DNA from: [Clostridium] citroniae WAL-17108 | Lineage (GTDB): Bacteria; Bacillota; Clostridia; Lachnospirales; Lachnospiraceae | Assembly: GCF_000233455.1 (NCBI RefSeq) | Contig: NZ_JH376427.1 | Location: 1 to 64,000 of the forward strand | Length of the DNA stretch: 64,000 nt | Direction of reading: 5' to 3' | Shown: positions 48,098-55,097 of the stretch, one piece after another | Layout: every line of letters begins with the position of its first letter | How positions within the stretch are numbered: position 1 is the first letter of the stretch | The notes under the pieces: generated by a model | Told to the model about the DNA's origin: nothing | Database searches by the model: none | Seen by the model: the letters and a program-made list of their open reading frames with translations, nothing else | Program-made: the position numbers and the translations under genes

Positions 48098-48640
48098 TCA
48101 TCCCCGGCCACAGCCAGGACAGCTTTTGCAGCCCTCTGCCATCATTTTATTATCATAGCAGTAATCAGCCACTTCCGTCAATAAGGTAATTGCCTGAGAA
48201 GAAATCCCCTCCCCGGTTCCTGTGAAACCAAGTCCTTCCTCCGTGGTGGCTTTGACGCTGACCCTGGACACATCCAGATGGAGTGCATCGGCTATATTCG
48301 ATGCCATCCGGAGCCTGTAGGGCGCGAGTTTCGGCCTCTGGGCAATGATGGTGGCGTCAATGTTTTCTATGACATATCCCTTTTCCTCCAGGAGTTCCCC
48401 CACCTTCTTTAACAGTTCTATGCTGGAAATCCCTTTGTATGCCGGGTCCGTGTCCGGAAAATGCTGTCCGATATCACCCAGGGCAGCAGCCCCCAGCAGG
48501 GCATCCATCACTGCGTGTACCAGCACGTCCGCATCTGAGTGTCCCAAAAGCCCCTTTTCATAGGGCACATCCACACCGCCCAGGATCAGCCTGCGGCCCT
48601 CTGCCAGCTTATGCACATCATATCCTTGTCCGATTCTCAT
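48098..48640 (-). CDS. ispF: 2-C-methyl-D-erythritol 2,4-cyclodiphosphate synthase with Cys-rich tail
   Basis: 180 residues. It has metal ligands in GYDVH and [11 protein letters not shown], plus FPDTDP and the [10 protein letters not shown] signature. It forms the cyclic diphosphate of the MEP isoprenoid pathway. The usual protein ends near residue 158; this one has a tail of about 20 residues closing with [10 protein letters not shown], a possible metal-binding or disordered extension. AAGGAG lies upstream of ATG 48640. Confidence 0.94.
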   Translation of the reverse strand: MRIGQGYDVHKLAEGRRLILGGVDVPYEKGLLGHSDADVLVHAVMDALLGAAALGDIGQHFPDTDPAYKGISSIELLKKVGELLEEKGYVIENIDATIIAQRPKLAPYRLRMASNIADALHLDVSRVSVKATTEEGLGFTGTGEGISSQAITLLTEVADYCYDNKMMAEGCKSCPGCGRG

Positions 48641-48698
48641 AATATCTCCTTATAACTGTCTCTATAACTGTCACTATAACCGTCTCGGTTTGGCAGTA

Positions 48699-49625
48699 TT
48701 ATATCATCATCCGCACCTTCCGGGCAATACATCCTGCCTGGATATCTGTCTGAAGCCCGCAGAATTCCCCATCCGCATGGACGGGAAGGGCTGCCTCCGT
48801 GTGGATAGCGATCTCCCTGCACTCAAAATTCCTGACCCCCTTCTGCCTGCCTCTGCGGCCTGCAAAGGCTGACAAAAGCACCGGGATCAGCTTTGTCCTG
48901 GTTGCGTGGCTGACCACGCATATATTCATCTTTCCATCACATCCATCCGCCTTGGGGGCAAACAAAAAACCGCCGCCCTCTGAAGGCTGGATATGGCATG
49001 AGATAAAAAGTATGTTGTTAAACTCTACCTTCTTGACACCGTCCAGCACAATGTAGCCCTTGGAGGACTTGCATCTGAAAAACTGGCGGATGCCTAAAAT
49101 GATATAAGAAAGTCTGCCCAATCCCATGCGGCTTAAACGCTGCCTGCATCTGGATGTCAGCGCCTCCTGGCACACAGCCGCATCATATCCGATGCCTGCG
49201 CTCACCAGAAAACGTCTGTGGGACAGTTCCTGTTCCCCGTAAGAGAGGACTCCATAATCGATCATGGTAAAATGTCTGGGTGTAAGCTGCTTTTTCAGAC
49301 ACTTGATCACACTTCTGGGCATATGCAGGCTTCTGGCCAGATCATTGCCGGAACCAGCCGGTATATACCCCAGGCTTAAAGGGGCATGGAAAGAAACGCC
49401 GTCCAGGACCTCATTCATGGTCCCATCGCCGCCCACCACGATGATATACCGCGGTTCCCGCACACCATCAGTCAGCTTCCTGGCAATGGATCTGGCATCG
49501 CCGGTCCCCTCTGTCAGGAAAGCTTCATATTCTATATTATGATTATCCATATAGCGGGCCATGACTTTCCAGAGATTCATGCCTCTGCCGCTTCCCGCAT
49601 TAGGGTTTACAATAAAGTTATACAT
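48699..49625 (-). CDS. Diacylglycerol/lipid kinase, YegS/DgkB type
   Basis: 308 residues. The catalytic domain has NPNAGSGRG at the N-terminus and the nucleotide loop VVGGDGTMNEV, plus GYIPAGSGNDLARSL. The C-terminal domain is the beta-sandwich of the family (VDGEFCG-like HADGEFCG). It phosphorylates a lipid, probably diacylglycerol, at the membrane. The start at ATG 49625 has only a distant AAAGGA. It is the first gene of the cluster leading to rlmB. Confidence 0.87.
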   Translation of the reverse strand: MYNFIVNPNAGSGRGMNLWKVMARYMDNHNIEYEAFLTEGTGDARSIARKLTDGVREPRYIIVVGGDGTMNEVLDGVSFHAPLSLGYIPAGSGNDLARSLHMPRSVIKCLKKQLTPRHFTMIDYGVLSYGEQELSHRRFLVSAGIGYDAAVCQEALTSRCRQRLSRMGLGRLSYIILGIRQFFRCKSSKGYIVLDGVKKVEFNNILFISCHIQPSEGGGFLFAPKADGCDGKMNICVVSHATRTKLIPVLLSAFAGRRGRQKGVRNFECREIAIHTEAALPVHADGEFCGLQTDIQAGCIARKVRMMI

Positions 49626-49745
49626 AAGCGGTATCAGGGGTCCTTTCCTAGTTCTTTACAATTACATATTGCCTTCCGATATTATACCATAATCCCCTAT
49701 AAAACACTAAGAAAATTTCTATAAAAAAAAATTGCAGAAAAAGTC

Positions 49746-49774
49746 TTGACAATTACCACAATTTATCATATACT
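49746..49774 (+). promoter_or_regulatory. Promoter of the tRNA-Val/tRNA-Met pair
   Basis: TTGACA at 49746-49751, a 17-nt spacer, TATACT at 49769-49774. Confidence 0.8.
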
Positions 49775-49818
49775 GTACAGGCAGTCGCGATTAAGCTGCT
49801 GCGAAAGCCTTGGAATGT

Positions 49819-49891
49819 GGGGTCTTAGCTCAGCTGGGAGAGCATCTGCCTTACAAGCAGAGGGTCACAGGTTCGAGCCCTGTAGGCCCCA
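49819..49891 (+). tRNA. tRNA-Val (anticodon TAC)
   Basis: 73 nt. Acceptor GGGGTCT/AGGCCCC, D arm TAGCTCAGCTGGGAGAGC, anticodon loop CTTACAA, T arm CACAGGTTCGAGCCCTGT. CCA is not encoded. Confidence 0.95.
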
Positions 49892-49912
49892 CTACCTACC
49901 AAAATCTAATAT

Positions 49913-49986
49913 GGCGGAATAGCTCAGTTGGCTAGAGCACACGGTTCATACCCGTGGTGTCGAGAGTTCAAGTCTCCCTTCCGCTA
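49913..49986 (+). tRNA. tRNA-Met (anticodon CAT)
   Basis: 74 nt. Acceptor GGCGGAA/TTCCGCT, anticodon loop TTCATAC, T arm GAGAGTTCAAGTCTC. The G-T first pair and lack of initiator-type stem GGG pairs favour the elongator; tRNA-Ile2 with modified CAT cannot be fully excluded. Its 3' end is the probable integration target of the island that follows. Confidence 0.92.
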
Positions 49987-49987
49987 C
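49959..49987 (+). other. Candidate attL: 3' end of tRNA-Met
   Basis: This 29-nt stretch (T arm, acceptor 3' strand and the next base) recurs at 53829-53857 with 26 of 29 identical positions. tRNA 3' ends are classic targets of tyrosine integrases. Confidence 0.6.
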
Positions 49988-49996
49988 TTGTGAATG

Positions 49997-50035
49997 CCCC
50001 TGAAAGCTTGATAAATCAAGTGTTTCGGGGTTTTT
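49997..50035 (+). terminator. Terminator of the tRNA pair
   Basis: CCCC(T)GAAA pairs with TTTCGGGG outside an inner CTTGAT/ATCAAG stem, followed by TTTTTG. Confidence 0.85.
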
Positions 50036-50069
50036 GCTTTTGAAAAACCATGTTTACTTTTGTTTACAC

Positions 50070-50177
50070 TCATATAATCATTCTTTTATTTGCTGCTTGT
50101 TCCAGTCCAAGTTCTTTATCTGACACATCCTTCTGATCAAAACAATAATGATTCAGCAATGTTTTTTTAATCTTCAT
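50070..50177 (-). pseudogene. Small coding-like fragment, 35 codons
   Basis: ATG 50177 opens a frame with normal-looking composition (MKIKKTLLNHYCFDQKD...) ending at 50070. It overlaps the next fragment by 11 nt in another frame. Probably a remnant of a frameshifted gene in the island; no family recognised. Confidence 0.3.
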
Positions 50178-50280
50178 GTCCAGTTACATAAGCTTTCCAG
50201 ATATTTTGTAAAGATTCTACCTGTCCCCCTCTTTCTAGTTCTGCTGGCAATAAAAAGGTAACCTTCATCATAATATCCAT
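50167..50280 (-). pseudogene. Small coding-like fragment, 37 codons
   Basis: From ATG 50280: MDIMMKVTFLLPAELERGG... to GHED and a stop. In-frame codons continue upstream (GYNFALN) to a TGA, suggesting a 5'-truncated gene. No family recognised. The rest of 50036-50352 shows nothing further. Confidence 0.3.
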
Positions 50281-50352
50281 ATTTAATGCAAAGTTATAGC
50301 CTCATGCCACGCCCCTTCCATTTGTCCGTGTTATACCTTTATCGGACAAGCT

Positions 50353-51075
50353 CTACTTATAAAAAATAGAAGAAACTCTTTGTGTTAACTCTTCAAGTAC
50401 TTTCCCACTATCGTATTTTAATAATATTGATGCATGGTAAACAACTTTAGACTCAGTATCTACTATCAACGGCAAATATATCGTATTCGCAAAATTAGCA
50501 CTAAATATGAATTTCTTAATGTTATCCTTACTCACATTGTTTGAAAATACACATAATATATACTTCCTGTTAATCAATCCTTTTAACTTTTTTCTTTTTT
50601 CACTTTTAGCTATTGCTGAATCCATTAATATTTGAACATTTTCAGACTGATAAGAACTGATATCCGGAAAATAATCCATAATAATTATATAATTCACAAT
50701 CGTTCTTCTCTTTCTGTGTTCAATTTGCTGAAAAATCTTTATATTTCCCATTTCACAGGATAGCTTCTCTTCTAAAACATAACCTTTCTTACTGATTTCA
50801 TCGCATAGATTATTTATTGAAACAATATTAGTTTCTTTTCGTACAATACACTCATCCATATCTTCTCTTTTACCAAGAAGAAATTTATATGGTTGTATAA
50901 CTTCTAACAAGGTTACCGCAAAGATCGCACCAAACAAAATAAGAAACAAAAAACTTATAGTAAAGAGAGAAAGGATTAATATATCATCTGTTTCTTTTGG
51001 AAGGAAAAAGATAGAAATAAATAAACATATAGATAATGTCATATAAAAAGCAGCCATCCAAAATTGTTTTTTCAC
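50353..51075 (-). CDS. Membrane protein of unknown function in the AT-rich island
   Basis: 240 residues. Two N-terminal membrane helices (about 5-25 and 31-57) are followed by a cytoplasmic domain of about 180 residues with mixed alpha/beta character (GYVLEEKLSCEMGNIKIFQQIEHRKRRTIVNYIIIMDYFPD...). Codon use is strongly A/T-biased, unlike the flanking chromosome. No ribosome-binding site better than a weak purine stretch is seen. I do not recognise the family. As the longest intact gene of the island it could be cargo or an immunity protein for a membrane-targeting toxin. Confidence 0.6.
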   Translation of the reverse strand: MKKQFWMAAFYMTLSICLFISIFFLPKETDDILILSLFTISFLFLILFGAIFAVTLLEVIQPYKFLLGKREDMDECIVRKETNIVSINNLCDEISKKGYVLEEKLSCEMGNIKIFQQIEHRKRRTIVNYIIIMDYFPDISSYQSENVQILMDSAIAKSEKRKKLKGLINRKYILCVFSNNVSKDNIKKFIFSANFANTIYLPLIVDTESKVVYHASILLKYDSGKVLEELTQRVSSIFYK

Positions 51076-51184
51076 TGTTATAATCTCCCTAACTTATTTT
51101 TTCTGTTCATACCATTGCCAACAAAGCACATATCATTAAAACACATAACTTCGTTGGAAATGAACTTAATCAACCGTTATTACA

Positions 51185-51606
51185 TTAAATCTGATTTAAA
51201 ATACTTTCTTTATGGTAACGAGGATTTAGAGATCTTAATAGTTCATCCACTTTATTCTGCCGTTGTGCCATCATTTTCACAGTATGATCTATGAAGTCAT
51301 AATTTTTCAACAAAACATCATCTATGGAATTACTGCAACTATATGGTGTGTAATAATTAATATTGTTCCATATTTCTGAACCATAGTGTTTCGCTATTCC
51401 CATTCCGTTAGATACAACAGCACTCTTTGCTGCCCCTTTTTAATATTCCACAACTGCAAATCCAAATGTACTATTTTGGGAAAAACCTGATCATACGATG
51501 GTGTGTTCAGGATTTTCTTGAAGCAACCATTTTTTAATGCTTGAAATCGTTCAATTAACTTTCTGATTGATATTTCATGCGAAGATCTGACAACTGTGCA
51601 ACCCAA
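51185..51606 (-). pseudogene. Frameshifted gene of unknown function
   Basis: Two frames join at the run AAAAAGGGG near 51437-51446. The first (from ATG 51606, MGCTVVRSSHEIS...KIVHLDLQLWNIKK) ends soon after it. The second continues with coding character before its own Met (GAAKSAVVSNGMGIAKHYGSEIWNNINYY...) to 51185. One inserted base restores a protein of about 140 residues. Unrecognised; its neighbours suggest an immunity-type gene. Confidence 0.45.
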
Positions 51607-51959
51607 TCATTTATGCACTGCTGAGTTAAAGTAATTGTCGGAAGATAATGCCCTCCATCCTCAACACAAAAGAGTTTAAAACCCATATCGGATACATTTC
51701 CATAAAGACTGGCATGTCCGACAAATAGTGACATGATCCAAAAAACATCTATATCTCCATGCTTGTATATCCCCTCTCCCTCCATCAACTTCTTCGTTAA
51801 TCCAGATATCAAGTGTGAACAAACATATTCAACTCTTTCTATCCCAAGATAAACTTTTTTAAAGCTACTGCGTTTTGAAAAATACACGTGGCATTGCCAA
51901 TCTGATTCCGCAACTAAGGTCAAAGCAAACCCTTTTGATTTTAAAACCACTTTATCCAT
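51555..51959 (-). CDS. Hypothetical protein, possible immunity-type
   Basis: 134 residues from ATG 51959 (MDKVVLKSKGFAL...). That ATG overlaps the previous small gene by 8 nt (ATGGATAA), which suggests coupling. The sequence is soluble, mixed alpha/beta, with aromatic-rich stretches (ESDWQCHVYFSKRSSFKKVYLG). Size, single-domain form and an RHS remnant nearby fit an immunity protein of a polymorphic toxin system, but I recognise no named family. Confidence 0.5.
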   Translation of the reverse strand: MDKVVLKSKGFALTLVAESDWQCHVYFSKRSSFKKVYLGIERVEYVCSHLISGLTKKLMEGEGIYKHGDIDVFWIMSLFVGHASLYGNVSDMGFKLFCVEDGGHYLPTITLTQQCINDWVAQLSDLRMKYQSES

Positions 51960-52086
51960 GGTAAGATAACAATTTCTCCAGTTTTTCTCCATATGTCAAC
52001 TCTTTTCCTCCTAACGTGCAGGCATATGATGTTTCAATCAAATCTTTTATAAGCGAAATCTCTTCTTCGCTAAAATGAAAATTCAT
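51952..52086 (-). CDS. Small hypothetical protein coupled to the next gene
   Basis: 44 residues from ATG 52086 (MNFHFSEEEISLIKDLIET...), ending 8 nt into the following gene. It is helical and acidic. No family recognised. Confidence 0.4.
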   Translation of the reverse strand: MNFHFSEEEISLIKDLIETSYACTLGGKELTYGEKLEKLLSYHG

Positions 52087-52235
52087 AAGCTTAACCTCCC
52101 AATTTTTTAATAGATCCAAAGTTCTATCTATTATCATTCCTGGTGCGGTAGTCTAATTTTTTGCTTTTACTATTGTGGTATTTTATCATCATTTTATTGA
52201 TATGATACTTTCAATAACTTTATCAGTTCATAAAT

Positions 52236-52652
52236 TTATACATAATAATAAAGAAAACATCTCTTGACTAATTCTCCAGTGGTTAATGCCTTTTCAAACT
52301 CATCTTTTATTCTTGCTTCAGGATATAACTTATTTAACTCTGGTGCACTTTGCTCAATATAATACGATAGCAAATGTGGGTTGATACCATAACCCACAGC
52401 ATCAAAATCCCAATCAATATTTATTTGTCCATCAAATACATTGCACCCTCTACCATGCAAATAAGCTTCGTACCGTTTTCCGTTCACAAAAAACTCTTTT
52501 CGCGGTTCTTGACACTGCCTCATAATAGGACCTAATTCAAACTTATTCTTTACATTTAATGCTTGAAAAAGAAGACTACACCTATCTTCAACAGCCTCTA
52601 AATACTCGATTGTTAATTGTTTTAATATTTCATCCAATATTAATTCCTCCAA
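52236..52652 (-). CDS. Hypothetical protein, possible DUF6896-like immunity protein
   Basis: 138 residues, soluble. The block YLHGRGCNVFDGQINIDWDFDAVGYGINPHLLSYYIEQ recalls a family of small proteins found next to polymorphic toxins that I remember as DUF6896; this is a low-certainty identification. It stands alone in the AT-rich island, between a pentapeptide protein and the coupled small genes. No membrane segment or enzyme motif. Confidence 0.5.
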   Translation of the reverse strand: MEELILDEILKQLTIEYLEAVEDRCSLLFQALNVKNKFELGPIMRQCQEPRKEFFVNGKRYEAYLHGRGCNVFDGQINIDWDFDAVGYGINPHLLSYYIEQSAPELNKLYPEARIKDEFEKALTTGELVKRCFLYYYV

Positions 52653-52737
52653 TCATTATTTAATTGCTATTTATACGCATATTTGAGTATATTTTGTAGT
52701 CCTCATATGTATGCAACACTGCAATTAAGTAATAGAA

Positions 52738-53301
52738 TCACATTGTTGTACCCTCGTCCTTATAATAATGCAGAAGATGTTTAGCTACATTATCGTTGCT
52801 TGATGCATCATTAAAATAAGAGGAGCTGATTAACTTAGCACCAAATAAATTAGGCTTAAAACCCAAACTCCATACTGTACTATCATCATATACTGCGTTG
52901 TTGAAAGTACATGTATCCAGTCCCTCGCACTCTAAAATAGCGCCTCTTAAGTCGCAAAAGTTAAAGTTTACGTTGGAAAGTGTTGAACCTGTTAAATCTG
53001 CTCCATTTAAGCTTCCTCCAGAAAAATCACTGGAAATAATTAAAGTCGATTTCAGATTTGCCTTGCTATAATCAGCCATAGCAGATTCCATCCCGATCAA
53101 TCTCGATTTCTCAAAATTAGAATAATTAAATAGAGTACATTTTGTTTCTGCATATCTAAAATCACAGTTCAAATAGCTGGAATGACTCATATCCAGGTTT
53201 GTAAATATACATCTTGAAAAACAAATATCATCAAAGACATTTTCTTTCACCTTGTCTACTGGCAGTTCCATTGGCTCATCGCCTTCTCTTAATATATACA
53301 T
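52738..53301 (-). CDS. Pentapeptide-repeat protein, probable immunity protein
   Basis: 187 residues. Tandem pentapeptide A(D/N)LxF-like repeats run from about residue 30 to 145 (FDDICFSRCIFTNLDMSHSSYLNCDF, ANLKSTLIISSDFSGGSLNGADLTGS). They predict a right-handed four-sided beta helix. Start ATG 53301 has GGAGG 5 nt upstream; an upstream TTG is not needed. It begins 15 nt after a toxin-tail-like fragment, the place an immunity gene takes in RHS or CDI loci. Pentapeptide proteins can also protect DNA gyrase. Confidence 0.7.
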   Translation of the reverse strand: MYILREGDEPMELPVDKVKENVFDDICFSRCIFTNLDMSHSSYLNCDFRYAETKCTLFNYSNFEKSRLIGMESAMADYSKANLKSTLIISSDFSGGSLNGADLTGSTLSNVNFNFCDLRGAILECEGLDTCTFNNAVYDDSTVWSLGFKPNLFGAKLISSSYFNDASSNDNVAKHLLHYYKDEGTTM

Positions 53302-53316
53302 AATTGCCTCCAAATT

Positions 53317-53397
53317 TTAGTGATTACCCCAATCGGATAAATCCATTAGTATATCTTCCCATTTTACTATCCGATTTGGATCATCCCCTCCCCCTGG
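53317..53397 (-). pseudogene. Fragment resembling the C-terminal tail of a toxin
   Basis: A frame with no start runs from just after a TAG near 53398 to TAA at 53317-53319 and reads DDPNRIVKWEDILMDLSDWG near its end. It sits between the RHS-core remnant and the pentapeptide gene. This could be the last part of the toxin once fused to the RHS core, with the middle deleted. A near-perfect inverted repeat (53329-53339 with 53368-53379) lies within it. Confidence 0.3.
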
Positions 53398-53404
53398 CGC
53401 CTAC

Positions 53405-53719
53405 CTATTTCATTGTATTATCATCCTCTTTGTTAGAATTTCTCTCAATCCCAAACGCGTCATACTCATATGAGGCTTTGCAGATTCCACCTTGATTTCT
53501 TAGCTCAGATACGTCCCCATGCTCGTCCAATATATAGTAGTATACCACGTTATCTGCTTCTGCGGCAATTACATCGATACCTCGCATGTACATATTAAGT
53601 TTTTTACCATCAATACGTTCCTCCACAAGGTTATTATCGTCCCAGCAATTATCTGGTCGTTCTAAGCAGCTACCTTGAGCACTAAAATAAGTCCAGGAAT
53701 ATGTGTAGTGATTACATAC
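53405..53719 (-). pseudogene. RHS-repeat protein remnant (end of the core)
   Basis: The frame is open from after a TGA at 53720-53722 to 53405 without a plausible start. It contains the distal RHS-core pattern: LVEERIDGKKLNMYMRGID, YYYILDEHGDVSELRNQGG and YEYDAFG. An intact RHS core would be over a thousand residues longer upstream and would continue after YDAFG into the toxin. Here both sides are cut, so it is a relic. Confidence 0.7.
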
Positions 53720-53828
53720 TCATGGACTTATTCAGATGTCCAAATACTTGATTTTTGATTACACCTTTCATTACACTTTCGGATGATGTGCTCAAATCTC
53801 CTTATTTTATTGGTTTTTATGGGCCTAT

Positions 53829-53857
53829 GTCGAGAGTTCATGTCTCCCTTTTGCTAC
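53829..53857 (+). other. Candidate attR: duplicated 3' end of tRNA-Met
   Basis: 29 nt matching 49959-49987 at 26 positions. No tRNA 5' half precedes it. A terminator follows, as it does after the real tRNA. Confidence 0.6.
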
Positions 53858-53862
53858 TGATA

Positions 53863-53905
53863 AACCTCGAAAGCTTGCCTATCAGGCAGTCCGAGGTTTT
53901 TATTT
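53863..53905 (+). terminator. Terminator next to the tRNA remnant
   Basis: AACCTCG and CGAGGTT with an inner TGCCT/AGGCA stem, followed by TTTTTATTTT. It has no + strand gene to serve now and shares GAAAGCTTG with the tRNA terminator at 49997. Confidence 0.7.
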
Positions 53906-53919
53906 TACAAACGTTATTT

Positions 53920-55038
53920 TTAAATGGATTCTCCCGCCATCCTGCAAACCATACAAAAAGCATTCTCCAGCGATTGTGTGGATGCGATTCCCTTCCAGGC
54001 AATATCATGGGCTGTTCCGTGGGCACAGGTTGTTGCCGGCATGTTCAGTCCTCCCACAATCGTGATCCCCCGTTCAAATCCCTTTAGCTTTAAGGCGATC
54101 TGCCCCTGATCATGATACATGGTCACCACCGCATTATATGTTCCGTCAAAGGCCTGTTTAAACAGAGTGTCCGATGCAAATGGCCCCTGTGCATCAATTC
54201 CCCTTCCAGACGCTTCCCGGATCGCCGGAGAGATCACCCTGCCCTCCTCGTCTCCGCATAGACCGCCTTCACCTGCGTGGGGATTCAAAGCGCATACTCC
54301 GATCTTCGGATGGCGGTATCCTGCTTTTTTTAACGTCTTATCCGCCAGACAGATCGCTTGTACGATCCCATCCACTGTCAGCTGGCTGCTGATTGCTGAT
54401 ACCGGAATATGGCTGGTCACCCTTGTTGTCCATACCTGATCCAGCATATTGATCTCACCGCATTCACCCTCCTGTCCCAAAAGCATGGAAAAAAGTTCTG
54501 TCTCACTTGCCGCAGGACTGTCAGCCAGTTTCATGGCCCCTTTATTTAAAGGAGCATAACACACTCCCTGGATCTTTCCATTTTTAAATAATGACACAGC
54601 ATAGCAGATCATATCAAGACATGCTTTGCCGCATATCTGATTTACTTTCCCCTTCTCGATCATCCCCGGATCCTGGTCCCCCACATGGATCACCGGTATC
54701 CCATGCTCCCAGTCAACCGTATCCATGGAATCAAACAGCTTCCAGTTAACATTCAGATCAAATGTCTCCAATGCGTATTTCCATAAATGCACATCCCCCA
54801 TCACAACGGGTCTTGCATGTTCATTCAAAATCCCTTTTGCTGCCAGTTTTGCCGTCAGCTCCGGCCCAACACCGCTTCCATCTCCTATTAATACTGCCAC
54901 AACAGGTTTTTCATTCTTTTCCAATCCGCCCACCGCCTTTCTTAAATCTTCCGTCCTGCCTGCATTTCCGGGTAAAACCACATAGGGGATCCCCAAATGT
55001 ATCCCCAAATGTATCCCCAAACGCAATTTTTTGATCAT
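53920..55038 (-). CDS. PdxA-family 4-phospho-hydroxyacid dehydrogenase with N-terminal extension
   Basis: 372 residues. The PdxA fold from about residue 43 (VVAVLIGDGSGVGPELTAKL) has the three metal histidines in VTSHIPV, NPHAGEGG and MYHDQGQ. The family oxidises 4-hydroxythreonine-4-phosphate, or, in PdxA2 members, 4-phospho-erythronate/threonate. Residues 1-42 are extra: MIKKLRLGIHLGIHLGIPYV derives partly from a 12-bp DNA repeat, then a short GNAGRTEDLRKAVGGL helix. AGGAGG lies 11 nt before ATG 55038. It ends the galactoside operon; a sugar-acid role is more likely than B6 synthesis, but this is inference. Confidence 0.8.
   Translation of the reverse strand: MIKKLRLGIHLGIHLGIPYVVLPGNAGRTEDLRKAVGGLEKNEKPVVAVLIGDGSGVGPELTAKLAAKGILNEHARPVVMGDVHLWKYALETFDLNVNWKLFDSMDTVDWEHGIPVIHVGDQDPGMIEKGKVNQICGKACLDMICYAVSLFKNGKIQGVCYAPLNKGAMKLADSPAASETELFSMLLGQEGECGEINMLDQVWTTRVTSHIPVSAISSQLTVDGIVQAICLADKTLKKAGYRHPKIGVCALNPHAGEGGLCGDEEGRVISPAIREASGRGIDAQGPFASDTLFKQAFDGTYNAVVTMYHDQGQIALKLKGFERGITIVGGLNMPATTCAHGTAHDIAWKGIASTQSLENAFCMVCRMAGESI
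54989..55024. repeat. 12-bp tandem repeat at the start of the PdxA-family gene
   Basis: Two identical units ATCCCCAAATGT and a third, ATCCCCAAACGC. They encode the repeated LGIH residues. Confidence 0.8.
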
Positions 55039-55097
55039 TGCAGGATCTTCCTCCTAAAAAGGAAGAGGGAGCTGTCATATGCTCCCCCTTTCCCTTG

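Noticed and set aside
49986-53860. An integrase or transposase driving the island
   Set aside because: No recombinase motif was found in any frame; only the boundary duplication remains.
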